Under the pieces are notes generated by a model. It did no database searches. It had not been told where the DNA came from and worked only from the letters and a program-made list of their open reading frames with translations. 64,000 nucleotides of DNA, from the NCBI GenBank assembly GCA_905183005.1, contig CAJJDO010000103.1:280976-344975 (forward strand), read 5' to 3'. Positions 1 to 11,664 of this stretch are shown here, one piece after another. A program made the position numbers and the translations under genes. Positions within the stretch are counted from its first letter, which is position 1, and every line of letters begins with the position of its first letter. This DNA is from Paramecium pentaurelia (Eukaryota; Ciliophora; Oligohymenophorea; Peniculida; Parameciidae).

Positions 1-3000
1 TAAAAAATGAAATTATGTTGATATTGAATCATATCACTTTAAAAAATATTAATGATATAGTGATTTTATTGGGATTTACAGTTAGAAAACCATAAATTAG
101 TTTAATTTTAGAGTTATTAACTGATATTAGATAAGGTAATTAATCATCTCAAAAGGAATCATTTTTAGATGTAATGTAGAGTTAATATGTTTTAAAGATG
201 GAGAATGATGATACTATTTTATAAATTATATTCAAAGTTGTTTATGGTGTAATTATTGAAATGATCAATTAAAATACTTTAGATGATCAATTATTAGGTC
301 CATTAATGGAAATTTTAGTAAAAGTTCAAGTTCACTAAATTAATTATGAATATACATTAATAGAACTATAATAAGCTAAGAACTCATAATAATAATAAAA
401 AACAAAAGAATACAGTGCTTTAAAGTCATTATTCATTAAAATCAATTATATTTTATTTGAAATAAGTAGCAGCATTATTTGTCGTTAACAAACATTTTAG
501 GTTTTAATTAATGTATAATATTAATATTTATTTAGATTAGTTATCAAGTTTGGTATTAAAATAAGAATTAAATTTAGAAAAAGAAGTTTTAAATTTATTA
601 CTATTACATTTTACATTATATAATCTTGAAACTAAATAATTGATCATAGAATTCTTTCTTCAATCTTTGTAATATAAAGTATTTATGAATTAATTGTGTA
701 ATCATAAAGAACTAATGAATTTCTTTAAAGATTTGATTAATATAGATATTGGTTAAACATTAATAAATTATATTATATTACATCATATAGAAAATATTGA
801 TTTTTCAGCCAAGAAAATATTGAAATTATTTAATATGATACCATAGCAAAACAATTAATTTATGAAGGTCATATTGACAATTTTGTTACTTTAAAATAAC
901 ACTAATAATAAATAAAATCCAAAATCAGAAATTGCATTATTAGATTTATTTATGTTCTTACCAACTGCTTTAACATAAAATTAAGAGTTGATCTTAAGTG
1001 ATCCAGAATTATTTGTTAAGGTATTTCATGAATATGTTACCTATTTATAAAAATAAAACATTCTATATTCATTTTATCCTGATACTGAATTTATAGGATA
1101 TTATGAATATGATCCAATACCATTTTTTAGTTTTTTGTAAACTGAAGTATCTAAAAAGTATATTTATCCTAATGGAGGAGTGATGGGAGTTGTCTTATTT
1201 ATATTATTTTATTCATTAGAATTATTAATTTAAAACAAGGAAGCGAAGTAGTTATTACTTATTTGGAAGAAAATATTGATAGAAAAATAAAAATCTTAAT
1301 TTCAACATAATTCTTAAATATTAATAAACGATGAATAAATTCCAAATTTATAAATGAAAATTAAGAAAATAAAAATTAAATCATAAAAATCTTCATTAAT
1401 GTAAAAAATTAAACAAACAATGTTAGGTGAATATCAATTAACTCAATACGATAAATATTTTTATGATATACATTTATATCATGTATTAAAATTCTAATAG
1501 ATATCTAAATAATATTCAGAAGAACTATATGATATTTTTACTTATATTAAGTTTAAATTTGATAATTTTTTAAACTTTCAATCTCTTTGGTCCATCATTG
1601 ACTCAAACAATCTATAAAATTATGGTGATCAATTATCAACTAAAATTAATTTAGAATAATTATCAATTCTTACATCATTTGAAGATATAAACAATAGAGC
1701 TTATTAGATTATTACTTAATTTAATTTATAAAGTCAATAAATAGAATCAGCAATTTAATTAAATGGTAAATTAAGTAATGATGCTAAGAAATTTTTAGAT
1801 CTTTTAAATAAAGTGAATTCACCATTGAAGTATTTAGAATTATTTAAGGAATAAGAAGAATTAATTTAAAAAGCATGTGTTTATCTTAAATTGTATTCAT
1901 TTAGACAAATATAATTTGGTTAAGAATTAAGTATTCTATTAAACATCTATTTATTAAATAATTAAAGTATTGATCAAATTGATAATACTGTTATCAATCT
2001 AAATAATTAATAATCAATATTATAACAATCCTAGTATTAATAATAATTATATGACTTTCCAAAAATTTCATCTAATCTATTTAATCAATATAGACAAGAG
2101 TTTTTATTAATAATATAAAAATTTGAAAATGAATTGATGATAAAATAACTTATAATATAATTCAAAGTTAAATTACATTATAAATAAAATACACATAAAA
2201 GAGGATTGTGGTATTTTATGAATTATGGGGATGCACACTTGTATGAGCAATTAAATCATGAAAAATTAGAGACATTTTTGGAATTATTAGGAAAAGAAAG
2301 ATATTCAATAAATAGTTATGAAGATAGTATGAGAAGGAAAATGTTTTTGAAAGTTTTTGCTAAATAAAAAAAAACATATGAACATATATAATTAATTAAA
2401 ACAGCATAAAATATTTTTAGTGATCTATATAGTGCATAATAAATAATTCAATAGAAGGATAAATTTATTAATAATGAAAATCAAAGATATATTGCAGAAT
2501 TAATAACTTAGAGAGGATTCTATAGAGGAAAAATAAGAATAACTAATGAATATTTTATGTTTGAGAATTTTGGGTTAGATATTCAATTTCAAGATGTTCA
2601 ATATAAATTTTAAAAGGATAGTTTATTAAAAGCAGAAAAGCAGAAATTAATACCATTGTCTTAAATTAAAGAAGTTTTTCCAAGAAGTTATTTGGCTCAA
2701 CCAATAGCCATTGAATTATTTACTAATAATAATAAAACTTATTTGTTTAATCTTTTTGAACAAAGACAAATAGTTATGAAAGTTTTATCATAGTTTTGTA
2801 ATGTAATAATGAATCCAATTGATTAATTTAAAAAGAGTGGTATAATTGAGAAATGGAGAAAGGGAGATATTACAAATTTCTAATATTTGAATGAAGTTAA
2901 TAAATGGGGAGGGAGAACATATAATGATTTAAATTAGTATCCAATATTTCCATGGGTTATAGCAAATTATGTAGATTTCGATATATAAAATAAAGATCAT

Positions 3001-4781
3001 TATAGAAAACTTGATATTCCTATTGGAGCAATCAATTAAAAGAGATTGGATAATTTCTTAGAAAGATTTAAGTAAGCAAATCCAGAAGATATGAATATGT
3101 ACTTTATTTATGGAACTCATTATTCTCATAGTGCAATAGTTATGAGTTTTTTAATGAGAATGGAACCATTTGCTTCACTTCATTAAGAGTTGTAATCTGG
3201 AAGATTTGATAAAGCAGATAGATTATTTCATTCTTTAGAATAATAATGGCATTCTGTTACAAATTCAAGCAGTGATGTTAAAGAATTAATACCAGAGTTT
3301 TTCTATTTTAGTGAATTTTTAAAGAATAAGAATAAATTTGATTTAGGATAACTTTAATCAGGGACTGTAGTTAGTGATGTAACATTACCTTAATTTATAA
3401 ATACAAATAGTCCAGAAGAGATGATATTTTTGAATAGATTAGTTTTAGAAAGTGAGTATGTAAGTAATAATTTACATAATTGGATTGATTTAATATTTGG
3501 ATATAAAAGTGGAATGAATGCTTAAAAATACAATAATTTATATCATAGATTAACTTATAGTAATTATGTTTAGTAATTACTAGAGAAGACTAATGATGAA
3601 AAGTTGAAAGAATAATATATAACTTAAGTATATTATTATGGATAAACTCCATAATAATTATTTAAAAAAGATCATCCAGTAAAATAATATTCAAAATTAA
3701 ATGATCCATTATTGTAATTTAAATAAATTACATTGATGAATAATAAATAAAATATTGAAATTGATCAACTATTTTGTAATGATAAATATTTAGTATTAAT
3801 AACAAATGAATAAGAAATTCATGTTTTCAATATAGAAAATAGAATAACAAGTCATAAAATATAAAAAGATTTTGTCAATTAAGAAATTAAACAATTAAAA
3901 TTTAATCAAGATAATATATTCTTATTATTTGATGATTCTTTAGTGGTTGGTGGATATTTTGATAATTCTGTAAAAGTCTATTCTCTTAAAGATCTCAAAT
4001 TAACATGTTCTGTATTATACCATACTAAAGTTGTTACTAGTTTAGGTAAAAGTTCTACAAAATTATTATGTGGTAGTAGAGATACAAGAATATCTGTTTG
4101 GGAATGGACATTATCACATTAACCAGAATTTATATTATATGGACATTAAAACGAAGTCTCTATTATATAAGTTAATTAGATTTTATAAATTATTCTAAGT
4201 TATGATCTCAAAGGAGACATTCTCATACATACTCTAAAAGGAGCATTTTTAAAATTAATTGAAACATCATTAAATGATTGTCATTAAATTAAAATTCATC
4301 CATCAGGATTTATTCTGATTTCTTAATCCAACAAACTGATTATTTATACTTTATAAGGGGAACTATTCCTTTCTAGAAAATTATTAGATCATATCATATC
4401 AATTAATATACTTAATGAATATTCACCTGATATTGTAATAATTATATGATATTTAGTTAATCCTTACTTATGATGGTACAATCTTTATTACATCTATTAT
4501 TTAATTGAAAAAAACAGATGATTTTAATTAATATTGTCTCAAGAAATACAAATTAGAAGATATGGAAATCAAAATGGACACTAATTAATTGAGAAAAGTT
4601 AAAGAATTAACTAATACTAAAAATTTAGAATTTTTGACTTCCCAAATTTCATGTAGCTAATTTATACAATGTACAATTTATTTTAAATATAGTAAATACT
4701 CAAAGAATTCTTATTATTGCTTATGAAAATGGGTAAATAATATCTTTGTATGAATAACCAAAAACAACTAATTTAATATGA
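1..4781 (+). CDS. BEACH domain and WD40 repeat protein, 5' end outside window
   Basis: This is a BEACH-family protein (relatives of neurobeachin/LRBA/LvsA), large scaffolds that act in vesicle trafficking and lysosome or contractile-vacuole membranes. The frame is open from base 3. The first ~850 residues are helical and armadillo-like. The BEACH domain covers about 2650-3560 and shows the family pattern: FPWVIANY, GGRTYNDLNQYP, YGTHYSHS, MRMEPFASLHQELQSG, IPEFFYF and WIDLIFGYK. WD40 repeats follow from about 3780 (VVGGYFDNSVKVYSL, LLCGSRDTRISVWEW, ILTYDGTIFI). Two 22-nt introns near 4441-4462 and 4664-4685 are needed to keep the last repeats in frame. The stop is TGA at 4779-4781. The family call is firm; the exact orthologue is not. 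Confidence 0.9.
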
Positions 4782-4811
4782 TTTATATAAAAAACATATG
4801 TATTTATAAAA

Positions 4812-5472
4812 TCATAGTTTTACTTTAGATTTTAAATGTTGAGTGATTTTTTCTACTAATTATTCATCCTCAACTTATAAATGCTCCTTTTTTAATTCTT
4901 GAAAGGGTAATTAGTCAGCAACTTCAAATTGGGCAAGTTAATTAAGAAAATTCTGTTTTGCTTATGGATTAACTAATTGTTCTAATATTTCTTGCTTCTT
5001 TTCCCTAAGGAAGTCTCTTACTTAAGTCATCATTAGTTATTTTGAATATTAATCAAGCTTCTATTAAGTTTCAGTCAGAGTCTAACCATTATGTGATATT
5101 TCAGAAGACTATTGGTTTATTTTGATCATAGGATGAATAAACTAGAGATTCTCTATTGCATAATCACTGTTTCTTTTAAATAACATAACAAAATATTTTA
5201 CTTAGTTTTGTCAATTAAGGCAATTACTGTTGTATTTAACAATTTCACCTTTCTATCTCTAGTGGATTTCTTTCCAATTCTCCCTTCTTTTAGATAGACT
5301 TACAATATAGCTTTGACAGTAGAAGGTTTCAACTAAGTTTCTTCAGAAACCTATACTAAAATATAAACTTATTTACTTCTTTCAGTGTCTTTCCATTCTT
5401 GGTTAACTCATTTATTATTTAATTTCTTTGTTCGTGTGATATTTTCTTATACCTAAAGTGAAATTTATTCAT
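4812..5472 (-). CDS. Small protein with N-terminal helix-turn-helix-like segment
   Basis: Product of 201 residues after removing introns of 26 and 29 nt; the spliced length is divisible by three. The start ATG (5470-5472) gives MNKFHFRYKKISHEQRNQII. Residues ~10-60 look like a homeodomain-like or Tc1-type helix-turn-helix: a charged helix, then KTLKEVSEETQLKPSTVKAI and a basic GRIGKKSTRDRK tail. The rest is helical and Q/L/E-rich. It lies tail-to-tail with the BEACH gene, 30 bp away. Such HTH segments occur both in transposase N-termini and in ordinary DNA-binding proteins. No catalytic transposase domain is present, so a domesticated or unrelated DNA-binding role is only inference. Confidence 0.6.
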
Positions 5473-6734
5473 ACTTCATGTTACGAGAACCCTTTCTAAT
5501 TTTTTAGCTACTATTCATTTATTATTAAATTATTAGATAAATTAAGCGATTCCATTTGTTTAAGAATGGTTACAGTAATAACTAATCATAATCATTTTAA
5601 ACTTTTCAAATATTTTCTTTACATAAGTCTAATAGTATTACCCAAATTTATACTAATATTCAACTTTAAAAAATGAAATATTAAATTATGGAGATATATT
5701 AGATATGAATTTTAATTCATATTTTATTGATGGTTATAAAGAAGATTAACAAATATTTTATATATCATTGAAAAGAAATTAAAAACTTAAAAGAGTACAA
5801 CCTATTTTAAATATTATGTATTTATTCTTATGTATTAATTAGAATTAATAATTATTGGATTTATTTTATAATCCATAAAAGATTATTTAAATTTTCGTCT
5901 TATTTATATGGTTAAAGTTTATTCATAATTGGAATATATTTTCTTTATATTTTAGATACCTTACTTTGTAAATTTGAATAATAATTTATTTTTTGATTAA
6001 ACCAAAGGACAAATAATTATAATTTCTAAAAATTTCATTATATACTATAATTATAATAATTAACTGTTTTGAATTAAATTGTTAATGTTCACTACATTAA
6101 ATGCAGAATATATAATAATATGTTGATAATTCATTTTTTTTATTAATAAGATATATATAATTTACAATATGATTTATTTATTTAAGTTATAAAAATAATA
6201 ATATCATGAAATATTTTCTTTATCTATCAAATTTATGTATTGACTTCCATATAGGTTGATTGTTGTTATTTATGGATCATTTATAAGTCTAGATTTTTTA
6301 ATTGAGGAAATCTAAGATATTTCTGATTATTCTACTTTCGATATAGATGCTAATATATATAATGATTATTACTAATATTTCGAATTGATGGTTTTTTTCT
6401 TAGAGGGGATCTAATTGGAGATTATCTAAATATTGAGTTTACTGGAGAACGTTCTCTCGAAGCTAATATTTATTTTATATGAGATAAATTTGAAAATCTT
6501 GGTCGATCGATCATTTCAAATAATTAGGATTATTAGGATAAGGTATTTTATATATTTAAATGAGTTAATGATGATTTCTTTTTGATTTAAGAAGTACTTG
6601 TTGATGAAGCAAATGATGAAGGGTAAGAACAATCAGAATCATTATTAGTTGTATATATAGATGGATTTTTTGTCTTTATTTAATCTAATAATAATTATAA
6701 AGATTAAATTTATGAATCTTTTGATTATATATCT
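5473..6734. other. Gene-free or decayed stretch, 1.26 kb
   Basis: No intact gene could be built here. On the plus strand a coding-like run (about 5665-5965, including EDQQIFYISLKRNQKLKRVQ) ends at TGA. Around 6370-6680 short coding-like pieces in other frames (GDLIGDYLNIEFTGERS, VLVDEANDEGQEQSESLLVV) are separated by TGA codons that no ordinary 20-33 nt intron removes. This may be a plus-strand gene with introns I failed to place, or a pseudogene between two reverse-strand genes. Confidence 0.35.
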
Positions 6735-8350
6735 TCATTCTAATTGATAATTATAATATAATTTTACTTTTGTTAATAGTACTTATTTTAATTCAGATAT
6801 TTCTTTTTGTGATTCTTCATATTTTATTTTCCAATATTCTATATATTATTATTATTCCTCAGTTATTTGAAGTAATAAGGATTTCTAAAGTTACTTTTAT
6901 TTTAAATTGACTTTTAATGCATTTTGTAATTATTATTCTATTTCCTAATTTTATTTTTGAGCAATCATTAGATTATGATACATTTAATCATCATTAATTG
7001 AATTTAAGTTATTTTACAAACTCATTGAATAAATTTCTTCTATTTAATACTAATTTTATAGAATATTGTTTTGTATTTCAATAAGTGAATTATTAATTTC
7101 ATGATACTCTTCAATATTACTATAAATATCATTATAGATTTTAGTTAAATATAATTATTTTGTACTCATCTCAGAATCATTGATGTTTGAATGTATAATG
7201 ATCTTTTCTTCACTTATTTATTAATGCAAAGACTTTTAAACTTACTTTTTTATTTAAGTAGCTCTACTACTATATTATAGAGTGTTTAATATTTCATCAT
7301 ATTGACATTTATTTTATTATATACAAGAAATCATTATAGTTCTAGTATTACCACCTAGAGAATCTTATAATAATCTTGTTAATTTTGAGTTTCTATATGG
7401 AATATGTTAATTTTTCTTAGTTTTATCAGATAAAATAGTCAAACAATTACTCAAAGCCAAAAGAGACCTATTAATATTGGAACCCTCTTATTGATTTTTA
7501 CTCTTTTAATCTTAATAGACTCGTTCTGATCCAGCTAAATCAACAATAAAGAGTTTTGGTGTAATTGTTTATCTAAATGATAATAATAAATATTTAACAA
7601 TACCCTTCAAAACAATAAGATAAGTTAAATTATATTAATGCATGTGATCTTGATGAATATACATTGTATATAGTTTAAGCTAAACTTCGATTTTAATTAG
7701 CAATGTTTATGCCTTCTTTCACCTAATGGTTTATTTTACAAAAGAATACATCATTTATACTGTTAATTTTAATTGCTTATAAACCTTAAATGTAAGAACC
7801 TTTTTAATTGTCTTACATAATCATAAGTGGTTTTGGTTAGTCTGACATTAAATCTCTTATAGTTTCATTGTAGACTTCTATAAAACTCATTTCCATTTGA
7901 ACATTAGCTTCTGGACTAATAATTTATATTCAGCTTACTAACCTCATGTACTTCATTCTGTTTACTAGATAATTAATGCATTTAAATGACAATCCTTCAT
8001 CTTTTTCATTTCCAAAAATAGTATGAGATTTACCTGAACCAGTTATACCGTATGCTAAAATTGTTGTGTTGTAACCTTCAACAAAGTGATCCAGATTATG
8101 CTTTTATTTTAAATATATATTTATATACTCTTAATGATTGATCAAAAATATCCTCATTATTTTGAACACCACTGAATATCTTATCGAATACAAAGGATTT
8201 ACTATTTTTACCATCTTTTCTAATTACAATTCTATTGTCATTCAAATCTTCAATTAAAGTTTCTGTACTAAATGAATAAGTATGCACTTTTTACCAGCTT
8301 TCCAACAAAGGTTTGATTCTCAAATATACTTAAAATGGTTAATTAGACAT
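6735..8350 (-). CDS. Kinesin motor protein
   Basis: Product of 509 residues, made almost entirely of a kinesin motor with a short coiled-coil tail. The start MSNQPFQVYLRIKPLLESW gives the expected first beta strand. The P-loop reads AYGITGSGKSHT, switch I is in YSSRSHALIQF, switch II is VDLAGSER, and the microtubule-binding helix follows (NINRSLLALSNCLTIL, IPYRNSKLTRLLQDSLGGNT). Introns of 28, 27 and 31 nt restore the frame, and the spliced length is divisible by three. The NINRSLLAL pattern is typical of kinesin-8-like motors, but subfamily assignment by eye is weak. The tail (~150 residues) is Q/E/L-rich and probably dimerises. Transport or length control of ciliary or cortical microtubules is inferred from the family. 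Confidence 0.92.
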
Positions 8351-8535
8351 TTTTATTAGCAGTTAAATTAAAATATTTATTCTTAAAAATTGATTATTTT
8401 TTGAGACAAATTTCTAATTTCCCATATTATGTATTTCAAATGTGTTATTACATTATTTTAATCATATCCCATATTGATAATAAACATTTTGTTTTACAAA
8501 TTCTAATATTCATAATTATTTTTTATTTATTTAAT

Positions 8536-10395
8536 ATGAATTAAGCATAATAATAAACATAAGAAGAAAATCCATTTCAATTTGAGTTGGATTCTAAAAA
8601 GTTTCTTTAAAAGTTGGAAAAAGAACGTAATTCTGGATATAATGATGATGATGAAGAACAAAAACAAGTTCCACATACTTAAAAATTATATTAAACAAGT
8701 GCAAAATCAACAAGATTTGGACTGTTATAAAAATTAGAAGATTAAAGTATAAATTGACATATATTATTAATAGCAAATAAATTAGCATAAGAAAGAGATG
8801 AGATGTTTGCTAATGAAGCTAAAATGAGAGATCCTAATTAACCATAAAAAATAGATGAAATAGCTTAACACATAAAACATTTTAATCCAAAATTAATGGA
8901 ATATAGAGATGATGAAGCTAGAAAAACTATTTATGGAAAAGAAGATAAAAAGAAAGATTATGAATTATAAGAAATGAAAAAGAAAAAATATCGAATTAAA
9001 TCAATATTAAGAGAAAAAAGAGAAACAATTACAGATTTTATTGAAAAGAAAAGAGAAATATGTTTAGCAAATTTAAATATTATGACAAAAAAAGAAGAAA
9101 CAGAAAGATTAGAAGATTTTATAAAGAATGAATAAGAATCATTAAGAGCAAGAAGATTATATTTTAAAAATGATTGTGAATTAGTGAAAAAGTTTATGAA
9201 TGAAGTTAAATTTTAAGCTGATTAAGCTGCTTATTAAGCTGATAGAGAAGCAAAGAAAAAAGATGAAGTCAAAACAGAAGTTGCTAAAATATTAGCATAA
9301 ATTGATAGATTAAAATTATAGAAAACAAAATATGGAGAAGAATTTGAAAAATTAGATAAATATAGATAATTTTTAGAGAAAATTAAAGTAAATTAAAAAA
9401 ATATTATTAATATAGGATACATATAAAACAAAATTTTCAGAATTTGAGAAGAAAGATATCAACTTATTTTCTAATTAATAAAGTGAATAAAAGAATTAAT
9501 TTTTTGTAACAGGAGTAGATTAAAGAGAAGAATAAAAATAAACATAAGAGTAAATTGAAGCAGAAAGATAATAAGAAAGAATGGCTGATTTAGTAATAGA
9601 GATTCTTAATAATATTGAAGAGGGTAATTTAAGAAATATCTAAAATTAAAGAGATGCAGAAGAAGATATTGAATAAAAGAAAAGAGAATTAGAGAAATTA
9701 GAATAAAAATTAAAAAATGAATAAGATGAACATTTAGAAATGTTGAAAGCAGAAGAAAGAAAATTGAAAGCATAATTAAAAATATAAAATTAATTAAAAG
9801 ATTAAGAAAAAGTAGATTAAACAAAATTATAATTTGCAGAAGGAGAAGATTTAGATATGGATAAAATTGGAAAGAAAATCATAGAAATTTAATAAGAAGC
9901 TACAAAGAATTAAGATATTTTAGGAAAGAGATTATAGATTGATTCAAAAGTTATTAAATAAGTTATTAATGTAATAAAAATTAGAATATATAGTAATTAG
10001 AAAAAATAGTAATTGATTTATCTGAATAAAAATTGTAATTTTTGTTAAGAACAAAAACAGACTTTATTGAAGCAGAGAAAAAAATTAAAAAAGAGAAACA
10101 ATAATAAAGACTTAATAATCAGAAGGATGAAGAGAAGAAAAAATAAATTATGGAAAGAAGAAACAAAAAAGAAGAACATTTATAGAAATTTTATAAGGGT
10201 AGACATGATATGAAAAGGAATTATAAATAAGAAAAGCCTGTTATAGAAACAGAAGAGACAGAGACAGATTAAAATGATGATGAGAAATATTTAAGAGAAT
10301 CTTATGAATTAGTTTATGTGCCTCCTCAGTAAAAATCTCATAATTAATAATAAACAAATGAATAAAATATAAAATAGAATGATAGATAATAATGA
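8536..10395 (+). CDS. CFAP100: CFAP100/MIA1-like ciliary coiled-coil protein
   Basis: Product of 593 residues with introns of 27, 28 and 23 nt. The DUF4200 region (residues ~130-260) has the hallmark start TDFIEKKREICLANLNIMTK, then KKEETERLEDFIKNEQESLR and a second helix containing FKNDCELVKKFMNEV. This order matches CFAP100/CCDC37, which with CFAP73 forms the modifier-of-inner-arms complex on axonemal doublets and helps control inner dynein I1. The other DUF4200 proteins (CFAP73, CCDC42) are shorter, about 300-350 residues, so the length favours CFAP100. Residues near the C-terminus are acidic and Q-rich (ETEETETDQNDDEK). It lies 185 bp from the divergent kinesin gene. Confidence 0.75.
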
Positions 10396-10425
10396 ATTAA
10401 TATATATATAAATAAATTTATAAAA

Positions 10426-11250
10426 ATGGATTAACCTGGTAAGAGGAAATAGTCAAGATCTTTTGAAGATAGCGAAGTAGCAATTTTAACATAAGTTATA
10501 GTATAGGGGGAAGTCGTTTTGGGAAGGTGGACAAAAGATGAACATTAAAGATTCGTAGAAGCATTGAGTATTCATGGGAAAAACTGGAAAAAAGTTGAAG
10601 AATATGTTGGTACTAGAAGTGGTGCTCAAATAAGGTATTTTCATATTTTAAATCAAGATCTCATGCACAAAAGTTTTTCAATAGATTAGAGAAAGAGTTT
10701 AATAAATAATTTAATGGTTTAAAGAGTTCAGAGATTAAACAGATTTTTGAAAATAAACGATTCCATCATTATACAGAAGGTGATTAAACATAAAAAAGAT
10801 AAAGGACAGGGTCTATTAATGGTAACAAAAATATCTTTTACATTTAATATATAGATATTTCTGAAGATGACATTTAAGGAAATTTAGAGTCTATGCAAGT
10901 AGAATCCAATCAATTATTACAGCAATAATAATAATAATAGGTTAAAATACAATTACAACAGGGAATTCTTGATCTTAATTTACCTGATTCTTGTTAGCAT
11001 CATTAAAATACAAATGATCAAATTACTAAATATTAATAATAATAAAATAAATTGCAAAAAAAGATATAAGAAATTGTTGATAAAAATTATCCAGAAGAAT
11101 TAATTAAAGAAATTTGTGATTTACACAAAGAGAAAGATCAAATTATAGCTATAGAATAAATTTAAAATGCTTATTAATCAATAGCAGAAGTAAATCAAAT
11201 TGAATAACAATAATCTTTAAAATAATAGTAACCATAATCAATTCAATCTG

Positions 11251-11299
<49 letters not shown>

Positions 11300-11623
11300 G
11301 ATCAATACTTAAATAAATGAAGAATCAAGACCTGGAACAGATGAATCATTCTTTCACTTTATTATGTATTGATTCTTTCAAGTATTAGGGCAAGAAATTA
11401 GAAGTATATTAATAATAGGAAATTGAGCTTATCAGATTTAATAGATGTACATAAGAAAGATGAAAAAACATAAGAATCAGAATTGTAGGAGTAAAAATAA
11501 CAATAATAATAAGAAAATGAAGGATAAAGGAGTAGAAAATAATCATTTACTTTTTATAACGATTAGGTTGAAGATAATGAACTTAGATATTAGACACTAA
11601 AGAAAAACAAGAAAGAATAATGA
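10426..11623 (+). CDS. SHAQKYF-class Myb-like transcription factor
   Basis: Product of 372 residues with introns of 23, 33 and 23 nt. A single Myb/SANT repeat at residues ~30-80 reads GRWTKDEHQRFVEAL, GKNWKKVEEYVGTRSGAQIR and SHAQKFFNRL. The last motif defines the SHAQKYF (one-repeat, CCA1/RVE-like) class, known from plants, amoebae and other protists as sequence-specific DNA-binding proteins. The 23-nt intron falls exactly inside the SHAQKFF helix, which confirms the exon join. The C-terminal two thirds is low complexity and Q-rich, with a pure run of TAA-encoded glutamines. Start follows the CFAP100 stop by only 30 bp, on the same strand. Confidence 0.88.
11253..11297 (+). repeat. (TAA)15 microsatellite coding for polyglutamine
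   Basis: Fifteen uninterrupted TAA triplets lie in frame inside the Myb-like gene. With the ciliate code they specify 15 glutamines; with the standard code they would be 15 stops. Confidence 0.95.
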
Positions 11624-11664
11624 ATAACTATATTATATAGTTAATTTAATATAATTTTTAATAA

